From Cognatishimia sp. 1_MG-2023 (GTDB lineage: Bacteria > Pseudomonadota > Alphaproteobacteria > Rhodobacterales > Rhodobacteraceae): a DNA stretch of 64,000 bases. The DNA lies in contig NZ_JAUORX010000003.1 in assembly GCF_030548175.1 (NCBI RefSeq), positions 372,001 to 436,000 of the forward strand, read 5' to 3'. Positions within the stretch are counted from its first letter, which is position 1; each line of letters starts with the position of its first letter. The position numbers and the translations under genes are program-made. The notes beneath the pieces were generated by a model. It had not been told where the DNA came from and did not search any database. It saw only the letters and a program-made list of their open reading frames with translations. Below, piece after piece: positions 27,396 through 35,765 of the stretch.

Positions 27396-28661
27396 ATGGC
27401 GACTAGTTCCGGTGGTGACAGTAAGAACACCCTCTACTGCAGCTTTTGTGGTAAGAGCCAACATGAGGTTCGCAAGCTGATTGCAGGACCAACGGTGTTC
27501 ATCTGTGATGAATGCGTCGAACTGTGCATGGACATCATCCGCGAAGAGACAAAGGCCACTGGTCTGAAATCTTCGGAAGGGGTGCCTACGCCAAAAGATA
27601 TTTGCGAAGTTTTGGATGACTATGTGATTGGCCAAGCGATGGCCAAGCGTGTGTTGTCTGTGGCGGTGCATAACCATTACAAACGTTTGAACCACGCCCA
27701 AAAGGGTGGGGATATTGAACTGGCGAAGTCGAATATTCTGCTGATCGGTCCGACCGGTTGCGGTAAGACGTTGCTGGCGCAAACTTTAGCGCGCATTTTG
27801 GATGTTCCGTTTACTATGGCGGATGCGACCACGTTGACCGAAGCCGGTTATGTGGGCGAAGATGTTGAAAACATTATCCTAAAGCTGCTGCAATCGTCTG
27901 AATATAACGTTGAGCGCGCGCAGCGCGGCATCGTTTACATTGACGAAGTTGATAAGATTACACGCAAATCTGAAAACCCATCCATCACGCGCGACGTGTC
28001 GGGTGAGGGCGTTCAGCAAGCGCTGTTGAAGCTGATGGAAGGCACGGTTGCGTCTGTTCCTCCGCAGGGTGGGCGTAAGCATCCGCAGCAGGAGTTCCTG
28101 CAAGTGGATACAACAAACATCTTGTTCATCTGTGGCGGTGCGTTTGCGGGTCTGGATAAGATCATTGCCGCACGTGGTAAGGGCTCTGCGATGGGCTTTG
28201 GCGCGGATGTACGTGACAATGACGTGCGCGGTGTTGGTGAGATTTTCCAAGACCTAGAGCCTGAAGATCTGTTGAAATTCGGCTTGATCCCGGAATTTGT
28301 GGGCCGTTTGCCGGTATTGGCAACGCTTGAGGATCTGGACGAAGATGCATTGGTCACCATTTTGACAGAGCCTAAGAACGCTTTGGTCAAACAGTACCAG
28401 CGCTTGTTCGAAATCGAAGATACGCAACTGACCTTTACGGATGATGCGCTGTCGGCGATTGCGAAACGTGCGATTGAACGTAAGACAGGTGCACGTGGTT
28501 TGCGCTCTATCCTCGAAGACATTCTGCTGGATACGATGTTTGACCTACCAGGTCAGGAGAGCGTGACAGAGGTTGTTGTGAATGAGGATGCGGTGACGTC
28601 TGATGCGGCGCCGCTGATGATCCATGCGGATGCAGATAAGGAACCAGCGACCGCAAGCTAA
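27396..28661 (+). CDS. clpX: ATP-dependent Clp protease ATP-binding subunit ClpX
   Basis: 421 residues. AAA+ unfoldase that feeds substrates to ClpP. The N-terminal zinc domain has four cysteines (YCSFCGKSQ ... ICDECVELC, about 14-40). Walker A is [16 protein letters not shown] (about 115-130), Walker [11 protein letters not shown], and the later blocks include [18 protein letters not shown] and [12 protein letters not shown] (RKH/pore and sensor regions). AAAGGTAGACT precedes the ATG. Its stop overlaps the ATG of the next gene (TAATG). Confidence 0.98.
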   Translation: MATSSGGDSKNTLYCSFCGKSQHEVRKLIAGPTVFICDECVELCMDIIREETKATGLKSSEGVPTPKDICEVLDDYVIGQAMAKRVLSVAVHNHYKRLNHAQKGGDIELAKSNILLIGPTGCGKTLLAQTLARILDVPFTMADATTLTEAGYVGEDVENIILKLLQSSEYNVERAQRGIVYIDEVDKITRKSENPSITRDVSGEGVQQALLKLMEGTVASVPPQGGRKHPQQEFLQVDTTNILFICGGAFAGLDKIIAARGKGSAMGFGADVRDNDVRGVGEIFQDLEPEDLLKFGLIPEFVGRLPVLATLEDLDEDALVTILTEPKNALVKQYQRLFEIEDTQLTFTDDALSAIAKRAIERKTGARGLRSILEDILLDTMFDLPGQESVTEVVVNEDAVTSDAAPLMIHADADKEPATAS

Positions 28662-29200
28662 TGCGTTGGATCGTTCGTTTTATAGCGTTTAGAATATTGA
28701 GAATGCTCGCGGTTTTCGCGGGCATTTTCGCGTTTTTCGGCATTGGTTGGGATGATATTCGGGATCGCCATAATGAATGGGCGGATCGGCCTGACTATGC
28801 AGAGCGGGTGTTTGCGGATTTGTTGCCGATCACCAAGGTTTTGGCAAGTCGGCAGTACCGTCATTGGGGGCCGGATCGGTCGAGTTGGGATTGCACCTAT
28901 GCAATTGTTGAACTGGCAGATGATGCGCCTGACGGGCCGGTGACCTCGGCGCGTGAAAATGATGGGTGGTCCTTTCGGTTCGGAGGAGATTGGCAGCAGA
29001 CCAGCTTTGATCCCGTGGCCGAAGATACCCGCGATGCCGTTGATTATTGTGGGAAATATTGGCCTGATGCGGTGGCACAACGGATGCGGCTGAGCTTGTC
29101 TGAGCCGGGGCATTGGTTTGTCGAAGGTGCAATTGGCGAGGTGATTTTCGTATATTCGAAGCAACACCTGCTTGCAGCGCGCATCCGGTTCGGCGATTAA
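28661..29200 (+). CDS. Hypothetical membrane-anchored protein downstream of clpX
   Basis: 179 residues. The start ATG 28661 overlaps the clpX stop. An N-terminal anchor (LRMLAVFAGIFAFFGIGW, about 12-29) is followed by a soluble domain with ERVFADLLPITKVLASRQY, DCTYAIVELADDAPDG, DYCGKYWPDAVAQRMRLSL and a C-terminal LLAARIRFGD. No family recognised. Two cysteines in the soluble part could pair in the periplasm. A terminator-like hairpin (28702-28728) lies inside codons of the anchor, so expression may depend on read-through from clpX. An internal start downstream cannot be excluded. Confidence 0.65.
   Translation: MRWIVRFIAFRILRMLAVFAGIFAFFGIGWDDIRDRHNEWADRPDYAERVFADLLPITKVLASRQYRHWGPDRSSWDCTYAIVELADDAPDGPVTSARENDGWSFRFGGDWQQTSFDPVAEDTRDAVDYCGKYWPDAVAQRMRLSLSEPGHWFVEGAIGEVIFVYSKQHLLAARIRFGD
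28702..28728 (+). terminator. Terminator-like hairpin inside the gene after clpX
   Basis: AATGCTCGCG (28702-28711) pairs with CGCGGGCATT (28717-28726, one GU), loop GTTTT, followed by TTTTCGCGTTTTTC. It sits 41 bp after the clpX stop but within the coding sequence of the next gene. Confidence 0.5.
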
Positions 29201-29228
29201 TAATCGTAACAGGACAGGAGAGGTTTCC

Positions 29229-29582
29229 ATGATCAAACGTATTCATTCAGGCGGTGAGTTTGAGGCAAAGATTGGCTATTGCCGCGCTGTTGTGGCCGGC
29301 GGTTTTGTGCATGTTGCGGGCACAGTTGGACAGGGCGACACTGTTGAGGAACAGTGCCGGTCGGCGCTTGAGACTATTCGCGGTGCTTTGGAGCAGGCGG
29401 GTAGTTCGTTTGAAAAGGTTGTGCGCGTGAATTACTACCTGCCGGATGGGGCAGAGTTTGAGCCGTGCTGGCCGATCTTGGCCGAGGCGTTTGGCGCGAA
29501 CCCTCCGGCGGCGACGATGGTTGAATGCAACCTGATCGACCCGAAATACCGGATCGAGATTGAGCTGACCGCGCTGGCGTAA
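29229..29582 (+). CDS. RidA family (YjgF/YER057c) protein
   Basis: 117 residues from ATG 29229 with GGACAGGAGAGG upstream. RidA-type enamine/imine deaminase fold (trimeric, cytosolic) that removes reactive 2-aminoacrylate-like intermediates. Conserved blocks: VHVAGTVGQGDTVEEQCRSA (about 30-49), KVVRVNYYLPDGAEFEP and C-terminal DPKYRIEIELTALA, in which the Arg corresponds to the catalytic arginine of active RidA proteins. This one belongs to the wider RidA superfamily rather than clear RidA itself, so the exact substrate is open. Confidence 0.88.
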   Translation: MIKRIHSGGEFEAKIGYCRAVVAGGFVHVAGTVGQGDTVEEQCRSALETIRGALEQAGSSFEKVVRVNYYLPDGAEFEPCWPILAEAFGANPPAATMVECNLIDPKYRIEIELTALA

Positions 29583-29586
29583 GCGA

Positions 29587-30225
29587 TTAGAGGTTCGGCT
29601 TAATGCTGGCGAGTTTTAGGCCGAACCCAACGAAAACAATTCCAGTTAAGCCTTTGACCCAGCGTTGAAAACTGCCGTTATTGGCGGCTTTTGTGAGTTG
29701 GGCCAAGAGCATAACCATGGCGCTAAACCACAAGGCATTGATAACGCTATGCACGGCGATCAGTTGGTAGGCCGCAAGGATTGGCGTTTCGCCCACAGAG
29801 ATGAATTGTGGGAAGGCTGCCAGATAAAACATCGCGGTTTTTGGGTTGAGTAAATTGGTCAGTAGCCCTTCGGAATAGGCGCGCCACAGGGTGCGTTTGC
29901 GTTTTGCGGGTGCGGTTGTTGTTGGGGCCGGTTCGCCTTTGTAGGCCGCGATGAGCGCTTTGATCCCGATCCAGCAGAGGTAAGCCGCGCCAAGGTATTT
30001 GAGGATCGCAAATGCGAGGGCGGATTGCAGAAGGATCAGCGAGAGGCCCAGAATGCTGAGGGTGCCTTGGATAAAGAAGGCTATGATGAAGCCGATGACA
30101 TTGGCGAACCCTGCCGCGCGGCCCGATGTGGGGACGGTTTTGGCGATCAACAGGCCGTTGGGGCCAGGTGAGATCACCAGTAGTGATGCGACCAATGCGA
30201 ATGTTAGGATTTCGGACCAAGACAT
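29587..30225 (-). CDS. LysE family translocator
   Basis: 212 residues, ATG 30225 after AGGAGTGTCC. Six-TM exporter of the LysE/RhtB superfamily with the N-terminal signature LLVISPGPNGLLIAKTVPTS (about 15-34), GAAYLCWIGIKALIAAYKG and GLLTNLLNPKTAMFYLAAF (about 118-136). Exports amino acids or derivatives across the inner membrane. It ends 4 bp from the convergent RidA gene; the combination with RidA may be coincidence. Confidence 0.92.
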   Translation of the reverse strand: MSWSEILTFALVASLLVISPGPNGLLIAKTVPTSGRAAGFANVIGFIIAFFIQGTLSILGLSLILLQSALAFAILKYLGAAYLCWIGIKALIAAYKGEPAPTTTAPAKRKRTLWRAYSEGLLTNLLNPKTAMFYLAAFPQFISVGETPILAAYQLIAVHSVINALWFSAMVMLLAQLTKAANNGSFQRWVKGLTGIVFVGFGLKLASIKPNL

Positions 30226-30379
30226 AGGACACTCCTTTTGCTGAGAGGGAGTGTGTTTTGATGCGCGGGTTTTGGCAAGGGGGGACGGTTCTCTCTGGTG
30301 AAATTGCTGGGGTGGGAAATTGCAGTTTTGCTCGTGGCGGCATTAGGGTGGCGGGAACTGAGATACTAGGGAGTGCCAG

Positions 30380-31525
30380 ATGGAACAGGCGCGTTTGAAT
30401 GCCGTGTTTGCACGGGGCGGGACATCTAATTCGGTGATCGTGAATGGTGCAGATTTGCCAGCGGATCGTGCGGTGCGGGATCGGATATTCCTGCATGTTC
30501 TGGGCAGCCCGGATGCCTACGGGCGACAGCTGAATGGTATGGGCGGTGGGATTTCGTCGCTGTCTAAGATTGTGATCGTTGAGGTTTCGGATCATCCGGA
30601 TGCGGATGTGGATTACACCTTTGTGCAGATTGCCGTGGATAAGCCCGTGGCGGATTACGGCGCGATGTGTGGCAACATGGCGTCATCCGTAGGGGCGTTT
30701 GCGGTGGATGAGGGGCTTGTGTCGGTCGCTGACGGAATGGCGACAGTGCGGGTGCAGAATACCAATACGCAAAAGCTGTTTCACGCACATTTCGAAGTGC
30801 GGGATGGACGGGCTGTTGAGCTGGGGGATTTCTCTATTCCGGGCGTGTCTGGTGCGGGTGCCAAGATTAAGTTGGATTTCCTAGAGCCGGGCGGTGCCTC
30901 TACCGGGGAATTGCTGCCGTCTGGGCAGGCCACGCAGATGTTGGATGTGCCGGGCGAGGGTGTGTTTGAGGTGTCTTTGGTGGATGCGTCAAACCCGTTG
31001 GTCTTTGTGAAGGCTGAGGATTTCGGCTGTACCGCGATGGAATCGCCTGCGGATTTGGATGCGGATCAGGCGTTGATGGCGCGGTTAGATCGTGTGCGGC
31101 GGGCTGGCGGCGTGGCGATGGGGATGGCGGATAGCCCTGAGACTGTGGCGCTGTCGAACCCGCGGATTGCATTGGTTGCAGCGCCGGATACGTTCACGGC
31201 GCTAGATGGCCGAAGCTATGAGGCGGCAGATTATGATATTGCGGTGCGCATGATCTCGATGGGGAATTTCCATCGGGCGATTACGCTGACTGGCGCGATG
31301 TGTGTGGCTGTGGCGGCGGGTATTCCCGGAAGCTTGGTACAGCGGATCGTTTCGGCAGAGGGTGCGTTTGAGGTTGGTAACCCGTCTGGGGTGCTACCTG
31401 TGCAGGCCGATGTGCGTGAGGTGGATGGTGTTGTAACTGCGGTTTCGGCCACAACATTCCGGACACAGCGGCGGATCATGGAAGGACAAGTTCTGTATCC
31501 TGCGCATTTTTTGACGGATGATTAA
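30380..31525 (+). CDS. PrpF-family isomerase (methylaconitate/oxalomesaconate type)
   Basis: 381 residues, ATG 30380 after GGGAGTGCCAG. The PrpF superfamily has a diaminopimelate-epimerase-like double fold and isomerises tricarboxylates such as 2-methylaconitate or 4-oxalomesaconate. N-terminal ARGGTSNSVI, SSLSKIVIVE with Lys63, and GAMCGNMASSVGAF with Cys97 match the Lys/Cys catalytic pair of PrpF. C-terminal MISMGNFHRAITLTGAM is also conserved. No prpC, prpD or acnD homologue lies in the window, so involvement in the methylcitrate cycle is not shown; a gallate-type pathway is possible. Stop overlaps the convergent LysR gene by four bases. Confidence 0.85.
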   Translation: MEQARLNAVFARGGTSNSVIVNGADLPADRAVRDRIFLHVLGSPDAYGRQLNGMGGGISSLSKIVIVEVSDHPDADVDYTFVQIAVDKPVADYGAMCGNMASSVGAFAVDEGLVSVADGMATVRVQNTNTQKLFHAHFEVRDGRAVELGDFSIPGVSGAGAKIKLDFLEPGGASTGELLPSGQATQMLDVPGEGVFEVSLVDASNPLVFVKAEDFGCTAMESPADLDADQALMARLDRVRRAGGVAMGMADSPETVALSNPRIALVAAPDTFTALDGRSYEAADYDIAVRMISMGNFHRAITLTGAMCVAVAAGIPGSLVQRIVSAEGAFEVGNPSGVLPVQADVREVDGVVTAVSATTFRTQRRIMEGQVLYPAHFLTDD

Positions 31526-32436
31526 CCGTGTTTCTGGTTGATGATCTTTTGCGCTTCGCTTTGCAGAATGTCGGCTAAGACGTCGCTGCCTGGACGGGGT
31601 TGCGGCAGTTGCGGCTGTATCAGGGCGACCTCTCGCCGGGCGAGTGGGTCGTCTAGCGGATAGAGTCGCACATCGGTTCCGCGGCGGGCCTCTGTTGCGG
31701 CGTAGATGCTGGGTAGGATTGCGATGCCTGCACCTGCGGCGGCCATCAGGCGGATGGCGTCGAGGCTGGTGCCCTCGAATTCATCGGATACGCGCCCGCC
31801 GCCACTGGCGGCGAGCCCGGCTACGACATGGGACAGGCGATGCCCCGGGCCGAGAGTCAGCAGGGTTTGGCCCGACAGGTCCGCTAGCTTTAACTTGGGT
31901 TTGCTTTGCGCAAAGGGGTGATCCAATGCGACTGCGGCCCAAAGCTTTTCAGTGAACAGAGGATCTATGCGCGCGCCGGGGTGGTCCTCTGGCGTGGAAA
32001 TGATCATGTCTAAACGTCCGCTGCGCAGGCCTTCATCTAGATCAAGTGTGCTTTCTTCGCGGACAATCAGGCGGAAGCTGGGGTGTTCTTTGTGGAGCCT
32101 TTGGACCACGCCGGGCAGCAGATAGGGGCCGACGGAATGAAGCACGCCTAACCTGAGGCGGCCCTGGAAGATGCCGCCGCCTTGGGCGGCGGCGCGCAGG
32201 TCTTGGAGTTCGTGCAAGATTTGGCGGGCACGACGCACGACTTCTTCGCCGACTGGGGTAATTTTGGAGCCTGCGCGACCACGTTGGAAGAGGGTGGCAC
32301 CTAGGTCTTCTTCGACTTCGGCCAATTGGGCCGATAGGCTTGGTTGGCTGACGTTCAGTTTGGAAGCTGCCATTCCAACTTGGCCCGTGTCTGCAATGGC
32401 GACGATGTATTCAAGTTGGCGGAGGGTCGGGCGCAT
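31522..32436 (-). CDS. LysR-family regulator, OxyR-like but cysteine-free
   Basis: 304 residues from the second of two adjacent ATGs (GGAG TTATG ATG). Winged-HTH: RQLEYIVAIADTGQVGMAAS and LNVSQPSLSAQLAEVEEDLG. The effector domain aligns well with OxyR around TLLTLGPGHRLSHVVAGLAA, where OxyR has GHCLRDQAMGFC. Both redox cysteines are replaced (Arg and Ala), and no cysteine is seen in the whole protein. It cannot use the OxyR disulphide switch. It is divergent from nhaA with a 100-bp spacer, making nhaA a likely target, and convergent with prpF. Confidence 0.88.
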   Translation of the reverse strand: MRPTLRQLEYIVAIADTGQVGMAASKLNVSQPSLSAQLAEVEEDLGATLFQRGRAGSKITPVGEEVVRRARQILHELQDLRAAAQGGGIFQGRLRLGVLHSVGPYLLPGVVQRLHKEHPSFRLIVREESTLDLDEGLRSGRLDMIISTPEDHPGARIDPLFTEKLWAAVALDHPFAQSKPKLKLADLSGQTLLTLGPGHRLSHVVAGLAASGGGRVSDEFEGTSLDAIRLMAAAGAGIAILPSIYAATEARRGTDVRLYPLDDPLARREVALIQPQLPQPRPGSDVLADILQSEAQKIINQKHG

Positions 32437-32536
32437 CATAACTCCAAACTATGTAAATGAGAGTTTATATATATTTGAATGTATGTTTCTTTCAACCGAT
32501 ATGGCGAGTGATACCTTCACTAAAGAGAACCATTAA

Positions 32537-33742
32537 ATGGAAAAGACACTGTCTCGTATTCAGGCGTTTATGAAACTCGAAGCAAGTGCGGGGCTGATCC
32601 TTATGGGGGTGGCCCTGTTGGCGATGCTGGCGGCGAATAGCGCGCTTGCGCCGTTTTATGACGGGTTCTTGGGCACTAATATTCGTATTGGGATCGGAAG
32701 TTTTGAAATTTCCAAAGCGGCGCTGTTGTGGATCAACGACGGTCTGATGGCGATCTTCTTTTTCCTCGTTGGTCTTGAAATCAAACGCGAAATTCTGACC
32801 GGGGAGCTGTCTAGTTTTGACAAAGCTATCCTGCCCGTTTTGGCAGCGATTGGCGGCATGGCTGTGCCTGCGATGGTCTTTTTGGCGTTAAACTGGGGTA
32901 CACCCGAGAACTTGAATGGTTGGGCCATCCCGACGGCGACGGACATTGCCTTTGCGCTTGGTTTATTGGCCTTGTTGGGCACACGGGCGCCTGTGGCGTT
33001 AAAGGTGTTTTTACTGGCTGTCGCGATCATTGATGACCTTGGTGCGGTGGTGATTATCGCGGTTTTCTATACGTCTGAGCTGTCCACTAATGCGCTGACG
33101 CTTTCAATGTTGGGCTTTGCTTTGGCCGTTGCATTGAACCGGATGGGTGTGCAGCGCGCTGCGCCCTATGTGATTATTGGCGTGTTCATGTGGGTGTTTG
33201 TGTTGAAGTCTGGTGTTCATGCGACCTTGGCTGGTGTTCTGATTGCTTTGACCATTCCGCTGAAGAAAAAAGATGGCGACAAGGCGTTGCTGTATCAAAT
33301 GGAGCACGCGCTGCATCCGTTGGTGGCCTATATGATCTTGCCGGTCTTTGCCTTTGCCAATGCGGGCGTCAGCCTGTCTGGCGTGTCCTTTGCTGATCTT
33401 GCACAGCCTTTGCCATTGGGCATTGCTGCGGGCCTGTTCATTGGGAAACAGATTGGGGTGTTTGGCGCGACTTGGATTGCCGTGAAGTCTGGGCTGGCGC
33501 GTTTGCCTGCGGGTGTTGGCTGGCGGCATGTGTATGGCGTGGCGTGTTTGACCGGGGTTGGGTTTACCATGAGTTTGTTTATCGGTTCGCTGGCCTTTGG
33601 CGCGGATGAGACCATGAATACCGTGCGTCTTGGCGTGGTTTCGGGATCTGTGTTGTCCGGTATCCTTGGCTTTGTTGTGCTGAGGATGGCTGGGGCCAAG
33701 GCAGTTGCACCGGGTGGGGATGCGGGCAGGCAGAGTGCTTGA
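32537..33742 (+). CDS. nhaA: Na+/H+ antiporter NhaA
   Basis: 401 residues, twelve-TM inner-membrane antiporter exporting Na+ in exchange for H+, expected in a marine bacterium. Signatures: ALLWINDGLMAIFFFLVGLE (TM2), PTATDIAFALGLLALLG (TM4) and LLAVAIIDDLGAVVIIAVF (about 162-180) with the twin Asp of the ion site. TM11 has VACLTGVGFTMSLFIG. ATG 32537 after AGAGAACCATTAA. Divergent from the cysteine-free LysR regulator. Followed by a bidirectional terminator. Confidence 0.97.
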   Translation: MEKTLSRIQAFMKLEASAGLILMGVALLAMLAANSALAPFYDGFLGTNIRIGIGSFEISKAALLWINDGLMAIFFFLVGLEIKREILTGELSSFDKAILPVLAAIGGMAVPAMVFLALNWGTPENLNGWAIPTATDIAFALGLLALLGTRAPVALKVFLLAVAIIDDLGAVVIIAVFYTSELSTNALTLSMLGFALAVALNRMGVQRAAPYVIIGVFMWVFVLKSGVHATLAGVLIALTIPLKKKDGDKALLYQMEHALHPLVAYMILPVFAFANAGVSLSGVSFADLAQPLPLGIAAGLFIGKQIGVFGATWIAVKSGLARLPAGVGWRHVYGVACLTGVGFTMSLFIGSLAFGADETMNTVRLGVVSGSVLSGILGFVVLRMAGAKAVAPGGDAGRQSA

Positions 33743-33768
33743 TTGCCTAAAGTCACCTAGCTGAAACG

Positions 33769-33800
33769 AAAAATGCGCCCCGAATGGAGCGCATTTTTTT
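33769..33800. terminator. Bidirectional terminator between nhaA and the Hint gene
   Basis: AAAAATGCGC (33769-33778) and GCGCATTTTT (33789-33798) form a 10-bp stem with A/T-runs on both sides, suitable for both convergent genes. Confidence 0.85.
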
Positions 33801-33819
33801 ATTTGGTCGATTTTGTAAG

Positions 33820-34419
33820 TTAGTGGCTGCGTAGAAGTGCGGCCTCTTTCTTGTTCAGCGCGCGACGGGCGGCTGCGAAATCGTTTAGGGCCGCTGCGTC
33901 TTTCAGCTCTGGGAAGAGGCTGTAGATTTCGCCGCGTTGTTCGTTTTCCAGCGTGTCCATGGAGTAGTCACCCGGCTGGAAGCTTTCGGACCATGCGCCG
34001 TTGCCAAGAACCACTTCGTGGTTTTCGAAAAGAATATGGTAGTAGGTCACGGAATGCGGTGCCGCGATTTCCACGCCAGTTTTGCCAACCAGATGCTTTG
34101 CGGCAACCAATGTCTCGCGCTCATCAAACAAGAGCGATGTGACATCGTTGGCAATCAACATGCGATGGTTTGGCGATACCAGAATATCACGCTCTGGCTG
34201 GTTGTGGCCTAGGCTGCCTGCTTTGATCAAAATTGGGCGCAGCTTTGGTTGCGTCGCCAATTCGACAGTCTTGTGACCGATCCAGGCAATTTCCTGCAGG
34301 CCGTTATCACGCGTGATGATCCTGTCACCCGCATGCAAAGTTTGAACCGCACGTTCCCCCGAGATTGTCGCAATCATCGTGTCTTGGGCAAAGCAGATTA
34401 CGTCGATTGTATCGGTCAT
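33820..34419 (-). CDS. Stand-alone Hint (Hedgehog/intein) domain protein
   Basis: 199 residues, ATG 34419 after AAGGGATAATT. The Hint domain spans about residues 8-150: VICFAQDTMIATISGERAVQ with Cys9 in the nucleophile-like position, TLHAGDRIITRDNGLQEIAW, RDILVSPNHRMLIAND (HxxM block) and VTYYHILFENHEVVLGNGAW. Hint folds catalyse self-cleavage in inteins and Hedgehog. Here only eight residues precede the cysteine, so there is almost no N-extein to cleave. Such Hint proteins are common in Roseobacter genomes, often near RTX or secreted proteins. Function unknown. Confidence 0.85.
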   Translation of the reverse strand: MTDTIDVICFAQDTMIATISGERAVQTLHAGDRIITRDNGLQEIAWIGHKTVELATQPKLRPILIKAGSLGHNQPERDILVSPNHRMLIANDVTSLLFDERETLVAAKHLVGKTGVEIAAPHSVTYYHILFENHEVVLGNGAWSESFQPGDYSMDTLENEQRGEIYSLFPELKDAAALNDFAAARRALNKKEAALLRSH

Positions 34420-35072
34420 AATTATCCCTTTCCAACCACACTCGGAGCTCCCTCCGGTACGGCCGACATATGCGCAGCGCAGATGCCTATTTCACTCACC
34501 CGGTTTATTGGTGTCCTTTAGGTTGCCCCAACCCGTCAGGTCACTTCAAAACCAACTCATTCCCACTTGCCGCAACTCCTCACGGCTGATGCCTTCAGTG
34601 CACCCCTGACATTCTGCCAGGGGGTCGGCAACATTTCGTAAACCGATAATACTGTCCAGCGATGTGCTTTGAAATCACACCAACGTCATTGTTGCGAAGG
34701 GGTTGACTTAGGGGAAGGTGAAAAAGCTGCAAATTGAACCCGTGGACATCTGTATTGTCTCTGGATTGGCGACATTAACCTTGATTCTCGCAGGTGAGTT
34801 AGTTGGGTTTTGGGGTATTTCGGTTGTTATGGCCGTTCATTGTATTTGAATTGAAAACAGTGGCTAAAGCGAAACTGTGACACGATTGCAATTTGTTATG
34901 CGGAGAGGGCCATGTTGCATTGTTGTTCGTGGTGCATCAGTGGCGGTGGTTTGTTGTCACTGTCTTCAGTTGGGCAACTGCCTGTTGGAACAAAGGTGCG
35001 AATCAATATGCAGTAGAATGCATTTCTAAGTGTTTGAATTTATTAGATTTGCGCGAGTCATTTTCGTTAAGC
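34420..35072. other. 650-bp gene-poor region upstream of the Hint gene
   Basis: No convincing long gene. It holds the promoter side of the Hint gene, a weak CCCCTG/CAGGGG hairpin (34603-34623) and one small candidate frame at 34718-34849. Composition is AT-richer toward 34800-35060. No tRNA or known RNA fold was recognised. Confidence 0.5.
34718..34849 (+). CDS. Candidate small membrane peptide (43 aa), uncertain
   Basis: A GTG at 34718, close behind AGGGGAAG and downstream of a TTGACT, opens a 43-residue frame. It has a basic start (KKLQIEPVD) and one hydrophobic span (CIVSGLATLTLILAGELVGF). The hydrophobicity could simply reflect T-rich DNA, and the ribosome site is tight against the start codon. 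Listed only because it is the best frame in an otherwise empty 650-bp gap. Confidence 0.22.
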   Translation: MKKLQIEPVDICIVSGLATLTLILAGELVGFWGISVVMAVHCI

Positions 35073-35570
35073 TCAACTCAAGGGGGAAAACTGTCCAAAG
35101 CTTCCCCGTACGAAAACCAATGGCTCGCCACTGCGCAAAGTCGCGTTTTCGACTTGGCCAACGATGATTGCGTGATCGCCTGCATCGTGAAGGGCTACTT
35201 GCCGGCATTCAAAGACACTTAGGTAGTTTTGCAGGATCGGCGCACCGTGAGCATTCGGCGCCCATTCGACCTGTGAAAAGCAATCGCCTTGTTTGGCAAA
35301 AGCCTGCGCGACAGGTTTCTGATTGGCATGCATCACATGAATGGCGAAGTGCTGGGCATTCGCGAAATGCGGAAAGCGCATCGAAGTTTTGGCGGGGGAC
35401 CACAGCACAAGCGGCGGATCAAGCGACAAGGAGCTAAAGGAATTGGCAGTCATGCCAATTGGCCCAGATTCGGTTTGCGCGGTGACAATGGTTACGCCTG
35501 TCGCGAAACAGCCCAGGGCATCCCTGAATTCCCGCGCAGTTTCGGCACCGGGCACAAAGCTCTTTGTCAT
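35073..35570 (-). CDS. Flavin reductase-like domain protein
   Basis: 165 residues, ATG 35570 after AGGGAACACGATA. FMN-binding split-barrel of the flavin reductase (HpaC/DIM6) family: FRDALGCFATGVTIVTAQTE, GPIGMTANSFSSLSLDPPLV (about 37-56, FMN site), FAIHVMHANQKPVAQAFA and the His in VALHDAGDHAIIVGQVE. Such proteins supply FMNH2 to two-component monooxygenases. No monooxygenase is adjacent; the LLM oxidoreductase at 19968 is distant, so no partner can be named. Divergent from dusA. Confidence 0.92.
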   Translation of the reverse strand: MTKSFVPGAETAREFRDALGCFATGVTIVTAQTESGPIGMTANSFSSLSLDPPLVLWSPAKTSMRFPHFANAQHFAIHVMHANQKPVAQAFAKQGDCFSQVEWAPNAHGAPILQNYLSVFECRQVALHDAGDHAIIVGQVENATLRSGEPLVFVRGSFGQFSPLS

Positions 35571-35765
35571 TATCGTGTTCCCTGCTCGGGTTGCGTGCCT
35601 CTGTTCATTTGCAGATTAGCTTTTGCGCCAAGTCGCAGCAAGAGCAAGCGGAGCCTTCACACAAGAAAGAGCGCGTGCAGAGGCGTTTCCATAGGGAATA
35701 AAATGATGCTAAACGGCAAATTCGATATATTGCACTATATGCATCGGGCATTCGGGACGCGGCTC

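Noticed and set aside
35289-35765. N-terminal extension of DusA by about 160 residues
   Set aside because: Runs antisense through the flavin reductase gene and adds no recognisable domain.
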